Origin: Acidovorax sp.
Lineage (GTDB): Bacteria; Pseudomonadota; Gammaproteobacteria; Burkholderiales; Burkholderiaceae_C
Length of the DNA: 64,000 nucleotides
Assembly (NCBI GenBank): GCA_031277855.1
Contig: JAITLO010000034.1
Location: 124,001-188,000, forward strand
Direction of reading: 5' to 3'
The notes below the pieces were generated by a model that saw nothing but the letters and a program-made list of their open reading frames with translations, had not been told where the DNA came from and ran no database searches. The translations under genes and the position numbers were made by a program. Shown in pieces: positions 1 through 8,394 of this stretch. Positions within the stretch are counted from its first letter, which is position 1. Each line of letters starts with the position of its first letter.

Positions 1-1578
1 CGGGCCGGAGAGCTCCGCACCGTCCGAGCCACCCAGCGTGACCTGGTACCACTCCTTGCCGTCCTTATCCACGCCCAGAATGCCGATATGGCCGCTGTGG
101 TGGTGGCCGCAGCTGTTGATGCAGCCGCTGATATGCAGGTCGACCTCGCCGATATCGTCCAGCTCGTCCAGGTCCTGATAGCGCTGGGTGATGGCCTCGG
201 CAATCGGCAGGCTGCGGGCATTGGCCAGGGCGCAGAAGTCGCCGCCGGGGCAGGCAATCATGTCGGTGAGCAGGGCCACATTGGTGCTGGCCAGGCCCAG
301 GGCCTTGGCGCGCTGCCACAGTGCATGCAACTGGTTGACCTGCACCCAGGGCAGCATCACGTTCTGGTCGTGGGTGACGCGGGCCTCGCTGGCGGAGAAA
401 CTGTCCATCAGCTCGGCCAGGGCGTCGAGCTGGTCGCCGGTGGCATCGCCAGGGGCCTGGCCCACGCGCTTGAAGGATAGGGTCACGGCGCGCAGGCCGG
501 GGGTCTTGTGGGCATGCACATTGCGAGACAGCCAGCGGGCGAATGCAGGGTCTGTAGCGGCCTGTGCAATCAGGGCTTGTTCGTCGGCAGCCGGGCTGGC
601 CACGGTGGGCAGGGCGGGTGTGGTGAACATGGCGGCCACACGGTCGAACTCGGCCTGGGGCACGGTGTGGGGGCCGCCGTCCACTTCAACGATCTGCTGG
701 TACTCGGCTTCCACCGCATCGATATAGGCCTGGCCTTCGGCCTTGACCAGAATCTTGATGCGGGCCTTGTACTTGTTGTCGCGCCGGCCCAGCTCGTTGT
801 AGACGCGGACAATGGCCTCGATGTAATTCATGATCTGGTTCCAGGGCAGGAACTCGCGAATCACCGTGCCAATCACCGGGGTGCGGCCCATGCCGCCGCC
901 GACAAACACCTTGAAGCCCACCTCGCCGGCCGCGTTCTTGAGCACATGCAGGCCCACGTCATGCCAGCCAGTGGCGGCGCGGTCTTCCTGGGCGCCGCTG
1001 ATGGCGATCTTGAACTTGCGCGGCAAAAAGGCGAACTCGGGGTGCAGCGTGGTCCACTGGCGCAGGATTTCGGCATAGGGCCGGGGGTCGACGATCTCGT
1101 CGGGCGCAATGCCGGCCAGGGCGTCGGTGGTGGTGTTGCGTATGCAATTGCCGCTGGTTTGGATGCCGTGCAGGTTCACGCTGGCCAGCAGGTCCATCAC
1201 ATCGGCCGCCTTGGACAGCGGAATCCAGTTGAACTGCACATTGGTGCGCGTGGTGAAGTGGGCGCAGTGCGTGGGCAAGAAAGTGGTGCCCAGCTTGCCC
1301 TGGCCTTCCATGGCGGTGCGAAAGACCTCGGCCTCTGGCGCGTCGTACTCGCGGGCCACACGGGCCAGCACGCGGATCTGGGCGGCATTGATCTCGCCAT
1401 AGGGCACGGCCACGCGCAGCATGGGGGCGTAGCGCTGCACATACCAGCCGTTTTGCAGGCGCAGAGGGCGGAAGTCGTCCTCCGGCAGCTTGCCGCTTTG
1501 CCAGCGCTCGAGCTGGTCGCGGAACTGGGCGGCGCGTTGTTGGACGAAGGCTTGGTCGAATTCGGTGTATTGGTACAT
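1..1578 (-). CDS. cysI: Sulfite reductase hemoprotein beta-component (partial, C-terminus outside window)
   Basis: Reduces sulfite to sulfide in assimilatory sulfur metabolism in the cytoplasm, using siroheme coupled to a [4Fe-4S] cluster. The frame is open from the ATG at 1578 to the window edge, giving 526 residues. The cluster/siroheme ligands are present with E. coli CysI spacing: C443-x5-C449 (CPGGDFC) and C486-x3-C490 (CINSCGHH). The N-terminal half carries typical nitrite/sulfite reductase ferredoxin-like segments. Family members are usually about 550-600 residues, so only a short C-terminal piece is missing. An assimilatory nitrite reductase is the alternative, but lone genes of this length in this group are normally CysI. 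Confidence 0.9.
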   Translation of the reverse strand, partial: MYQYTEFDQAFVQQRAAQFRDQLERWQSGKLPEDDFRPLRLQNGWYVQRYAPMLRVAVPYGEINAAQIRVLARVAREYDAPEAEVFRTAMEGQGKLGTTFLPTHCAHFTTRTNVQFNWIPLSKAADVMDLLASVNLHGIQTSGNCIRNTTTDALAGIAPDEIVDPRPYAEILRQWTTLHPEFAFLPRKFKIAISGAQEDRAATGWHDVGLHVLKNAAGEVGFKVFVGGGMGRTPVIGTVIREFLPWNQIMNYIEAIVRVYNELGRRDNKYKARIKILVKAEGQAYIDAVEAEYQQIVEVDGGPHTVPQAEFDRVAAMFTTPALPTVASPAADEQALIAQAATDPAFARWLSRNVHAHKTPGLRAVTLSFKRVGQAPGDATGDQLDALAELMDSFSASEARVTHDQNVMLPWVQVNQLHALWQRAKALGLASTNVALLTDMIACPGGDFCALANARSLPIAEAITQRYQDLDELDDIGEVDLHISGCINSCGHHHSGHIGILGVDKDGKEWYQVTLGGSDGAELSGP

Positions 1579-1619
1579 GGCTACGGTGCGTGCATGGAAT
1601 GCCGGCCTGGCTGATGGAG

Positions 1620-1700
1620 CCGCACTGTAGAGAATGCTTATATGAAAACAAACTATTGTTTTCTGCTTCATGTATATCTAATTGAATATATAAAAGCGTC
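1620..1700 (-). promoter_or_regulatory. AT-rich promoter region of cysI
   Basis: This stretch upstream of cysI is conspicuously AT-rich in an otherwise GC-rich window. It contains runs such as TATATATTCAATTAGATATA and an imperfect dyad AAAACAATAGTTTGTTTT on the minus strand. A CysB-type activator site would be expected here from known sulfur regulation, but I cannot place one with confidence. Confidence 0.4.
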
Positions 1701-1742
1701 AGGTAAGGCGCAAAACCTGTGAAAACAGCTGCCGGAGGGCGC

Positions 1743-1766
1743 AAAAAAGCCCGCGCGTGGCGGGCT
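1743..1766 (-). terminator. Rho-independent terminator after the 1798-2163 gene
   Basis: Read on the minus strand, AGCCCGC-cacgc-GCGGGCT is followed by TTTTTTGC. The 7-bp GC stem and U-run lie just past the stop of the small membrane protein gene and before the cysI promoter region, separating the two units. Confidence 0.75.
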
Positions 1767-1797
1767 GGTGAAGTGGGGTGGTTTGCCGTTGCTGGGC

Positions 1798-2163
1798 TTA
1801 AAACGGCTTGGTGCTCATGATGCCGGCCGTGGCCACGAGGAACAGCAGCTGCGCTGCCAGCAGGGTGCGGCGGGTGGCCGCAGCGGGGTCGTTGAGCAGG
1901 CGCTTGGAAAAGGTGGCACACAGGCCGTGCACCACAAACAAGACCAGGCCGATGTAGGGATAGACCATGTGCTGCCAGGGGCCGACAAAGGTGATGGCCA
2001 GGCCTGTCAGCGCGGCCAGGCCACCGCTGATGCGGGTGAGCACGTACCACAGCGTGGGCTTGCCTGCGGGCTGCGTGCGCCAGGCCGTGGCCGCGAACAG
2101 CAGGGAGCACAGCAGCGACAGCACGGCCAGCAGCATGTGGGAATGTTTGAGAGCGAGGTACAT
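1798..2163 (-). CDS. Small four-helix inner-membrane protein, weakly SirB-like
   Basis: A 121-residue hydrophobic protein with about four predicted membrane segments (roughly residues 7-25, 43-62, 68-86 and 98-116). Small basic loops and an early His in KHSHML recall SirB-type small membrane proteins, but the match is weak and the function is unknown. I chose the ATG at 2163 because GGAG lies about five bases upstream; a second ATG at 2175 would add four residues without a good ribosome site. It appears monocistronic, with its own terminator. Confidence 0.65.
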   Translation of the reverse strand: MYLALKHSHMLLAVLSLLCSLLFAATAWRTQPAGKPTLWYVLTRISGGLAALTGLAITFVGPWQHMVYPYIGLVLFVVHGLCATFSKRLLNDPAAATRRTLLAAQLLFLVATAGIMSTKPF

Positions 2164-2274
2164 GGGGGACTCCATTCCAGGAAGACTTATTCAATAAAAA
2201 TAGGAGCTTGTTGTGCTTTTGTTATCTGGCTCTGCGGGGCATTGTGCTTGGGAATGCAAGCAGCATCTACACAG

Positions 2275-2742
2275 TCAGCTATCTTTTTTCGTGAGCGTGG
2301 CCGGAGGTGCCGTGGCGCGCAAGGTCTCCAGGTGGATGCTGGTTTCCGAATTGCTGATGCCCTTGATCAGCCGTATGCGCTCCAGTGCTCTGGCCAGTTC
2401 GGGCAGGGTGGCCACCTGCAGCTCGGCCAGCAAATCCCATTGGCCGTTGGTGGCGTGCAGGGCCTGCACGGCCGGGTCGCCCAGCAGCGTCACGGCCACG
2501 CGCCGGGCATCGTTGCCCTGGATGGCAATGCTCATCCAGGCCTGCAGGCCATCGGAGGCCGCCTCAGGGCGCAGGCGCAGCGTGTAGCCCACGATCACGC
2601 CCTCATCTTCGAGGCGGCGCAGGCGGTTGGTCACGGTGCCGCGTGACACCCCCAGCCTGGTCGCCAGCGTGGCCACGCTTTCGCGGGCGTTGTGGCGCAG
2701 CAGGGCAATCAGGCGTTGGTCAATCTGGTCAAGATTGGACAT
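2275..2742 (-). CDS. Lrp/AsnC-family transcriptional regulator
   Basis: A 155-residue protein with an N-terminal winged HTH (residues about 3-60, ending GVSRGTVTNRLRRLEDEGVI) and a C-terminal RAM ligand-binding domain (about 65-145). Lrp/AsnC proteins form octamers and sense amino acids. It is divergent from ornithine cyclodeaminase and arginase, so it is probably the arginine/ornithine-responsive regulator of that operon. That role is inferred from position. The ATG at 2742 matches the family start (MSNLDQID). Confidence 0.88.
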   Translation of the reverse strand: MSNLDQIDQRLIALLRHNARESVATLATRLGVSRGTVTNRLRRLEDEGVIVGYTLRLRPEAASDGLQAWMSIAIQGNDARRVAVTLLGDPAVQALHATNGQWDLLAELQVATLPELARALERIRLIKGISNSETSIHLETLRATAPPATLTKKDS

Positions 2743-2867
2743 AGTGGCAATCAAAGCTGTCTAAATGGCAGGTATTTGACGATTTTCATAAGAATTTGGC
2801 AATTTGAATTGTTCTCCACCTGTGTCACGCTTGGAGCATCCGCTGCATGCAGCCTGATGGAGAGCCT
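2743..2867. promoter_or_regulatory. Divergent promoter region between the Lrp gene and ocd
   Basis: 125 bp of AT-richer DNA between divergent starts, including the imperfect repeats AATTTGGCAATTTGAATT and TTGACGATTTTCATAAG. It is the natural place for Lrp binding and for both promoters. No box is clear enough to name. Confidence 0.4.
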
Positions 2868-3977
2868 ATGACTGCCTTGCCTACCCGCCTGCACCAACCC
2901 CAGGTGCAGACCGATTTTTTGAGCGCCAGCGATGCTGCCCGCCTGGTGGTGCGCGTGGGCGTGCTGGAATGCCTGCGCCAGATGGTGGTGGCGCTGCAAG
3001 CCGACTACGCGCGCTGGAACGACTTTGACAAAACCGCACGCACGGCCGCCCATTCCGCCAGCGGCGTGATCGAGCTCATGCCCGTGGCCGACGACCAGGA
3101 CTACGCCTTCAAATACGTCAACGGCCACCCCATCAACACCCAGTACGGTCTGCCCACGGTGATGGCTTTTGGCGCCCTGGCCGATGTGGCCACCGGCGCA
3201 CCGCGCTTTGTCAGCGAGCTGACACTGACCACCGCCTTGCGCACCGCGGCCACCTCGGCCATGGCGGCGCTGAAACTGGCGCGCCCGGACAGCCGTTGCA
3301 TGGCGCTGATAGGCAATGGCGCGCAAAGCGAATTCCAGGCCCTGGCCTTTATCGATTTGCTGGGCGTGCGCAGGTTGCAGCTGTTCGATGTGGACCGCGC
3401 CGCCTCCGAAAAACTGCAGCGCAATCTGGCCCCCTGGGTGACGGAGCTGGGTGTGGAAGTCCACATCGCCGGCAGCGTGCAGGCTGCCGTGCAGGGCGCT
3501 GACATCGTCACCACCGTCACCGCCGACAAACGCAACGCCGTGGTGCTGGACGCCAGCGTGCTGGCGCCGGGCATGCACCTGAACGCCGTGGGCGGCGATT
3601 GTCCTGGCAAGACAGAGCTGAGCGCCGAGGTGCTGGAGCGCAGCAGCGTGTTTGTGGAATACGAGCCCCAGACCCGGCTGGAAGGCGAGCTGCAGCAAAT
3701 GCCGGCCGACTTTGCCGTCACCGAGCTCTGGCGCGTGCTGGCCGGCCAGGCAGCGGGCCGGGTCTCGGACCAGCAAATCACCCTGTTCGATTCCGTGGGC
3801 TTTGCGCTGGAGGATTACTCCGCGCTGCGTACCATGCATGCCCTGGGCCGCGAGGCCGGCCTGCTGTCGCGCATCGAGTTGGTGCCCACACTGGCCGATC
3901 CCAAGGATTTGTTTGCTTTGTTGAAAGCACAGGCCGCAGCCGATCAAGCGGAAAGTGCCTGGAAACAAGTCGCCTGA
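2868..3977 (+). CDS. ocd: Ornithine cyclodeaminase
   Basis: Converts L-ornithine to L-proline and ammonia with tightly bound NAD+, using the ornithine made by the arginase that follows. The 369-residue product has the OCD/mu-crystallin fold: an N-terminal substrate region with the conserved GHP-NT segment (near residue 85), then a Rossmann motif GNGAQSEF (about 146) and the late conserved stretch FVEYEPQTRLEGELQ. GGAGA six bases upstream supports the ATG at 2868 over an ATG at 2847. The stop is directly followed by the arginase reading frame, so the two are co-transcribed. Confidence 0.9.
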   Translation: MTALPTRLHQPQVQTDFLSASDAARLVVRVGVLECLRQMVVALQADYARWNDFDKTARTAAHSASGVIELMPVADDQDYAFKYVNGHPINTQYGLPTVMAFGALADVATGAPRFVSELTLTTALRTAATSAMAALKLARPDSRCMALIGNGAQSEFQALAFIDLLGVRRLQLFDVDRAASEKLQRNLAPWVTELGVEVHIAGSVQAAVQGADIVTTVTADKRNAVVLDASVLAPGMHLNAVGGDCPGKTELSAEVLERSSVFVEYEPQTRLEGELQQMPADFAVTELWRVLAGQAAGRVSDQQITLFDSVGFALEDYSALRTMHALGREAGLLSRIELVPTLADPKDLFALLKAQAAADQAESAWKQVA

Positions 3978-4007
3978 ATGAAGTCACTGCAACAAGAGGA
4001 GTATGAA

Positions 4008-4949
4008 GTGCAGACACAGCAATCCGTCACGCTGATTGGTGTGCCCACCGATGTGGGCGCGGGTCGCCTGGGCGCGGCCATGGGGCCCGATGCCCTGCGT
4101 GTGGCCCAGCTGGGCCCGGCCTTGGCAGGCTTTGGCGTGCAGGTGCAGGACATTGGCAACCTGGCCGGCCCGCCCAATCCCCGCAGCGAGCGCGATGCCC
4201 AAGGCCTGCGTAACTATGCCGAATGCCTGGCCTGGAACCAGGCCACACACGACGCCGTACTGGAGCAGCTACAGGCCGGCCACATGCCCATCATGCTGGG
4301 CGGAGACCACACCCTGGCCACGGGCTCCATCAGCGCCGTGGCCCGCCACTGCCGTGCCACGGGCAAGCGCTTGCGCGTGCTGTGGCTGGATGCCCATGCC
4401 GACTGCAATCTGCCCGAGATCAGCCCCACCGGCAATATGCACGGCATGCCCGTGGCCAGCCTGTGCGGCCATGGCCCTGAGCCGCTGGCTGCCATGTCCG
4501 GCGTTACGCCGGCGGTGCAGGGCAGTGCCATCTGCCAGATCGGCCTGCGCAGTGTGGACGATGTGGAAAAGCGCATGATCCAGAAGCTGGGCCTGGAGGT
4601 GTTCGACATGCGTGCCGTGGACGAGCTGGGCATGCGCGAAGTCATGCAGCGTGCCCTGGCCGGCCTCAGCGGCCCCGAGGGCGATGATGTGCACCTGCAC
4701 CTGAGCTTTGACGTGGACTTTCTGGATCCCGACATCGCCCCCGGCACCGGCACCACCGTGCGCGGCGGCCCCAACTACCGCGAAGCCCAGCTGTGCATGG
4801 AAATGATTGCCGACACCGGTCGCCTGGCTTCCATCGACATCGTGGAGCTCAACCCCGCGCTCGACATCCGCAACCAGACCGCAGAGCTGGTGGTGGACCT
4901 GGTGGAAAGCCTGTTCGGCAAGAGCACCTTGGTGCGCACGCGGGCGTGA
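4008..4949 (+). CDS. rocF: Arginase
   Basis: Hydrolyses arginine to ornithine and urea. The ureohydrolase dimanganese ligands are all visible: GGDHT (His), DAHADCN (Asp, His, Asp) and SFDVDFLDP (two Asp). About 313 residues, normal for arginase. A GTG at 4008 with GAGGAG seven bases upstream is the best start. An in-frame ATG at 3978 touches the ocd stop but has no ribosome site. With ocd it forms an arginine to ornithine to proline route. Agmatinase or another ureohydrolase is possible, but pairing with ocd favours arginase. Confidence 0.88.
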   Translation: MQTQQSVTLIGVPTDVGAGRLGAAMGPDALRVAQLGPALAGFGVQVQDIGNLAGPPNPRSERDAQGLRNYAECLAWNQATHDAVLEQLQAGHMPIMLGGDHTLATGSISAVARHCRATGKRLRVLWLDAHADCNLPEISPTGNMHGMPVASLCGHGPEPLAAMSGVTPAVQGSAICQIGLRSVDDVEKRMIQKLGLEVFDMRAVDELGMREVMQRALAGLSGPEGDDVHLHLSFDVDFLDPDIAPGTGTTVRGGPNYREAQLCMEMIADTGRLASIDIVELNPALDIRNQTAELVVDLVESLFGKSTLVRTRA

Positions 4950-5001
4950 GGTGCTCAGCCGTAGAAGCTCAGTGATAGCACGGTAGGCGAGAAGAGGTGA
5001 C

Positions 5002-5712
5002 TCAAGCGCGTGGGGCGTTCTTCTGGCGGGGCCGGGCCGGTTTGGCGCAGGGCTCCTGCGCAGACGCTTGCGGTGCGGCAGCCGAGGGCATAGGCAAGAG
5101 GCTGGGTTCGCGCATGCCGAACAAAGCCATGTCCACAAACTGGCCCATCACATCCTTGACGCTGAGCTTGCCCGATGGAGAGTGCCAGCGGGTCACATAG
5201 TTCAGCCCGGATAGCAAGAACCGTGTACCCATGGCAGCGTCCAGGTGGCGGAATTCACCCGACGCAATCCCCTCTGTGATGCAGCGCCGCAGCAGCTTTT
5301 CATAGGTGTCACGCAGGTGCAGAGCCACGCCTCGGCGCTCGCTCTGGCCTGCCTCATGAAAGGCATTGGCGCCGGCCAGCCAATGCTCACGGTGCTGGTC
5401 GAGAAAGTGCGCCGATGAGTACATAAAAGCCTGTACCTGCTCGGTCGGTGTGTGCGCGCGAGCGACATCGGCCGATACCGTCTGAATGAGTGCATCGAGC
5501 GATTGGATCACCACCTTCTCATAGAGATCGTCCTTGTTCGGGAAGTGGTAGTACAGCGCCGCTTTGGTGATCTTGGCCTCTTCGGCAATGTCACGCAGCG
5601 AAGTGGCGTGAAAGCCTTTGTGTGCGAACAGCCGTCGTGCAATGTTGAGCAACTGGTCTTCGCGGCTGCTGCCAGGTGAGGAAGTTGCGGGGTGAGGGCT
5701 GCGGGGAGACAT
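5002..5712 (-). CDS. TetR-family repressor, candidate regulator of the 5-18 kb catabolic cluster
   Basis: A 236-residue protein with an N-terminal TetR HTH (residues about 18-63, including FHATSLRDIAEEAKITKAALYYHF) and a helical ligand domain; the C-terminal tail is Pro/Ala/Lys-rich. It is divergent from the acyl-CoA dehydrogenase operon. Palindromes sharing CCGRYCGRCARGTAA sit at the three promoter regions of the cluster (5920, 16011, 18387), which fits one TetR regulon. TetR proteins near acyl-CoA genes often sense CoA thioesters; the ligand here is unknown. The start is set at ATG 5712. A 76-bp inverted-repeat element lies just upstream. Confidence 0.85.
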   Translation of the reverse strand: MSPRSPHPATSSPGSSREDQLLNIARRLFAHKGFHATSLRDIAEEAKITKAALYYHFPNKDDLYEKVVIQSLDALIQTVSADVARAHTPTEQVQAFMYSSAHFLDQHREHWLAGANAFHEAGQSERRGVALHLRDTYEKLLRRCITEGIASGEFRHLDAAMGTRFLLSGLNYVTRWHSPSGKLSVKDVMGQFVDMALFGMREPSLLPMPSAAAPQASAQEPCAKPARPRQKNAPRA

Positions 5713-5749
5713 GGCGAAGACTTTCTGCAAGGCGGAAGTTGTAAAGCAC

Positions 5750-5825
5750 GGCTTACGCAAATTCGGTTAAGGCGAGTGCTTCGCCTTAGGGCGCAAGCCA
5801 TGCTCTACCCTGGTTTGCGTAAGTC
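5750..5825 (-). repeat. 76-bp nested inverted-repeat element, copy A
   Basis: Terminal inverted repeats GACTTACGCAA / TTGCGTAAGYC enclose an inner perfect hairpin TAAGGCGA-agcac-TCGCCTTA. Copies B (21250-21325) and C (27188-27263) are the same length and nearly identical. It looks like a MITE or REP-type element. This copy lies between the tetR start (37 bp away) and the putative operator at 5920, so a tetR transcript starting near the operator would carry it in its leader. Confidence 0.85.
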
Positions 5826-5890
5826 CTATAAAGATTAACCCGCCTTGGTGGGGGCTGTGCTTGCTTCGGGTTATCCGCAGTGTTCCGTGC

Positions 5891-5940
5891 TTGCCCGTTG
5901 GGGAACTCTATCAGTATTATTAACCGGTCGGCAGGTAAAA
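5891..5940 (+). promoter_or_regulatory. Promoter and overlapping TetR-type operator for the acyl-CoA dehydrogenase operon
   Basis: TTGCCC (5891-5896), an 18-bp spacer and TATTAT (5915-5920) give a plausible sigma-70 promoter. It runs straight into TTAACCGGTCGGCAGGTAA (from 5920), an imperfect palindrome. A repressor there would cover the start of transcription. A second half-like copy, ATCGGCAGGTT, lies at about 6000-6011, just before the first gene. Confidence 0.55.
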
Positions 5941-6018
5941 AATAATCGGTAAAGCAAATACCTGCTGCATGAACCACCAAGGTTCCCCCTTCATTTAGCA
6001 ATCGGCAGGTTCATTCAC

Positions 6019-7203
6019 ATGAGACTTGATCACACCGAGGCTGAGCGTGCATTCCGGCATGAGGTGCGCCGCTTTTGCGCACAGAACCTGCCTTCTGCAT
6101 TGCGCGAACGCGTGCGTTCGGGAATGCGGGCCGAACCCGAAGGCCTGCGCCAATGGCAAAACATTTTGTTTAGGCAGGGCTGGGGGGCTCCCACATGGCC
6201 ACGCGAATATGGTGGAACCGGCTGGTCACCGGTGCAGATCCATATCTTTGAGCAGGAGACTGCTGCTGCAGATGCTCCGCCCCAGTTTCATCAGGGACTG
6301 GAGCTCATAGGCCCCATCATCTTCACTTACGGCACCGTGGAGCAAAAAGCGAAGTATCTGCCTCGTATTCTGTCGGGGGAGGACTGGTGGTGTCAGGGCT
6401 ATTCCGAGCCCCAGGCTGGCTCCGATCTGGCAGGGCTGCGCACCCGTGCTGTGCGGGATGGCGACCACTATGTGGTCAGCGGCCAGAAGCTGTGGACCAG
6501 CTATGCCCATGTTGCTGACCGCATGTTCTGTCTGGTGCGCACGAGTGACGAAGCTCGCAAGCAAGAGGGTATCTCGCTGCTGTTGATCGATATGGACAGC
6601 CCGGGCATTACGGTACGCCCTTTTCAGACATTGGATGAGCAGGAGCATGTGACCGAGGTCTTTTTGGATGCGGTGCGTGTGCCAGAGAGCCAGCGCGTGG
6701 GTGAGGAAGGGAAGGGCTGGAGCTATGGCAAGGTGTTGCTTGATCGTGAGCGGGCTTTGACCGCAGCCTTGGGGCTGCGGATTTCCCGATTGCTAGAGCA
6801 TGTGCGGGCGTTGGCACTCAAGACGCCCGATGCCGGAACCACGCTGTACCAGAGTGCCTTGTTTCGCGCAAAGTTCGCACAGTTGGAGATTGAAGTGCAG
6901 GCGCTGGAACACATGGGGCTGCGTATGCTGGCCGACAACGTTGCCGGAGTGGACACGGGGCCGCGCGGCTCCATGCTCAAGCTACGCTGGTCCGAGTTGC
7001 TACAGCGCGCCAGTGAGTTGTGGACCGAGGCCCTGGGTTATGACGGCACATGCTTTGCGCCCGCGGGGCCGCTGCCAGGCTGGGTGCCTCAGGCACAGTC
7101 GGGGCCCGTGGTGGCGTATCTGCACAGCCGCGTCACCAGTATCTACGGCGGATCTAACGAAATCCAGCGCAACATCATTGCGCGCCGCGCCCTGGGCCTG
7201 TAA
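6019..7203 (+). CDS. Acyl-CoA dehydrogenase, catalytic-type subunit (FadE28/29-like)
   Basis: FAD-dependent alpha,beta-dehydrogenation of a CoA thioester. 394 residues with the usual N-terminal helical, middle beta (GYSEPQAGSDLAGL at about 127-140) and C-terminal helical domains. At the classical MCAD catalytic site (YEGT) it reads YGGSNEIQ, so the Glu is absent. The alternative site used by isovaleryl-CoA dehydrogenase-type enzymes has Glu in DRERA (E244), probably the base. It is followed three bases later by a second ACAD gene, as in the alpha2beta2 ACADs of steroid and terpenoid degraders. First gene of a four-gene operon; substrate unknown. Confidence 0.85.
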   Translation: MRLDHTEAERAFRHEVRRFCAQNLPSALRERVRSGMRAEPEGLRQWQNILFRQGWGAPTWPREYGGTGWSPVQIHIFEQETAAADAPPQFHQGLELIGPIIFTYGTVEQKAKYLPRILSGEDWWCQGYSEPQAGSDLAGLRTRAVRDGDHYVVSGQKLWTSYAHVADRMFCLVRTSDEARKQEGISLLLIDMDSPGITVRPFQTLDEQEHVTEVFLDAVRVPESQRVGEEGKGWSYGKVLLDRERALTAALGLRISRLLEHVRALALKTPDAGTTLYQSALFRAKFAQLEIEVQALEHMGLRMLADNVAGVDTGPRGSMLKLRWSELLQRASELWTEALGYDGTCFAPAGPLPGWVPQAQSGPVVAYLHSRVTSIYGGSNEIQRNIIARRALGL

Positions 7204-7206
7204 GAG

Positions 7207-8394
7207 ATGCTCCAGCAACGCACACCCGAACAGACAATGCTGGCGGACGGCGTGGAGCGCTTTGTCCGCGAATATGGCCGCTTTGAGCAGTGGCGTCGGC
7301 TCACAGCGGACGGCATGGCCTTCGACGAGGCGAACTGGCAGCGCATGGCAGACATGGGCTGGCTTGCGCTGGGGATTCCCGAGGAGTGGGGCGGCATGGG
7401 GGCATCGGCCGCAGAGGCGATGATTGTGGGTGAGGGCATGGGCCGTGGCCTGTTGCGCGAGCCCTTTGTCAGCAGTTGTGTGCTGGCAGCCCGTCTGCTC
7501 GCCAAAGCGGGCTCGCCTGCACAGTGCAAATTGCTGGGAGGCATTGCCGATGGCAGTGTACGCATTGCAGTGGCGTTGGCCGAGGCGGGAGGGCGATTTC
7601 ATCTGAACAGCGTGGGCACAAGGGCCGCGGCCATGGGCTCGAGGTTTCGCCTGGATGGACGTAAATCCTGGGTGCCGGATGGCAGCACGGCGCACTGGTT
7701 CATCGTGCCGGCACGTACCTGCGGCTGTGAGGGCGATGCCTCAGGCATTTCGCTGTTTTTGCTACCAGCAGACACGCCCGGTTTGCAGCGTACGGACTTT
7801 CGCAGCCCGGACCATCAGCATCTGAGCCAACTGCAGCTGCATAACGTGGAGCTTGATGCCGCGGCGCTGTTAGGGCCTTTGCATGAGGGGCTGGCGCTGC
7901 TGGAATATGGCGTGGAGCACGCGATCGCCGTGCGCCTGGCAGAGGCTTGCGGTGCCATGGATGCAGTGTGTGACATGACACTGAACTATCTCAAGCTGCG
8001 CAAACAGTTTGGCACAACGATTGGGAGCTTTCAGGCCCTCCAACACCGCATGGTAGATATGTGTATAGCCTGCGAAGAGGCGCGCTCCATGCTGCAGCTC
8101 GCCTTGCATGGCTTGGAAGCCTCAGTGCCCGAGCGCCAGAAATCCATTGCAGCGGCCAAGGCCAGGGTGGGACAGTGCGGTCTTTATGTGGGCTATCAGG
8201 CAGTACAGCTGCATGGCGGTGTGGGCACCAGCGACGAGCTGGCGGTCAGCCATTATCTCAAGCGCCTGATCATGATCGACACAGCCTTTGGGAATGCTGA
8301 TTTTCAGCGGGCGCGCTTTATTGCCTTGTCCGATACGGACTTGCCCAAGGAGTTGGCGCAGGCAAGCGAACCGGTCTTAAAGGGGTTGGCATGA
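7207..8394 (+). CDS. Acyl-CoA dehydrogenase, partner subunit
   Basis: A 395-residue ACAD-fold protein diverged from its neighbour: a short middle domain and a C-terminal helix with QLHGGVGTSDELAVSHYLKR, but no YEGT-type motif near the end. In known heteromeric ACADs one subunit carries the catalytic Glu and the other completes the FAD and substrate site. The 3-bp gap to the upstream gene and the ATGA overlap (8391-8394) with the ligand downstream indicate strict co-translation. I infer an alpha2beta2 enzyme acting on a bulky acyl-CoA. Confidence 0.83.
   Translation: MLQQRTPEQTMLADGVERFVREYGRFEQWRRLTADGMAFDEANWQRMADMGWLALGIPEEWGGMGASAAEAMIVGEGMGRGLLREPFVSSCVLAARLLAKAGSPAQCKLLGGIADGSVRIAVALAEAGGRFHLNSVGTRAAAMGSRFRLDGRKSWVPDGSTAHWFIVPARTCGCEGDASGISLFLLPADTPGLQRTDFRSPDHQHLSQLQLHNVELDAAALLGPLHEGLALLEYGVEHAIAVRLAEACGAMDAVCDMTLNYLKLRKQFGTTIGSFQALQHRMVDMCIACEEARSMLQLALHGLEASVPERQKSIAAAKARVGQCGLYVGYQAVQLHGGVGTSDELAVSHYLKRLIMIDTAFGNADFQRARFIALSDTDLPKELAQASEPVLKGLA

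Noticed and set aside
959..2194. 411-codon open frame opposite to cysI and its upstream region
   Set aside because: It runs across the cysI promoter and into another gene, has Arg/Pro/His-rich low-complexity composition typical of high-GC shadow frames, and no recognisable domain.
5786..6001. 71-codon minus-strand frame in the ACAD promoter region
   Set aside because: It crosses the predicted promoter, operator and the repeat element and has no recognisable sequence features.
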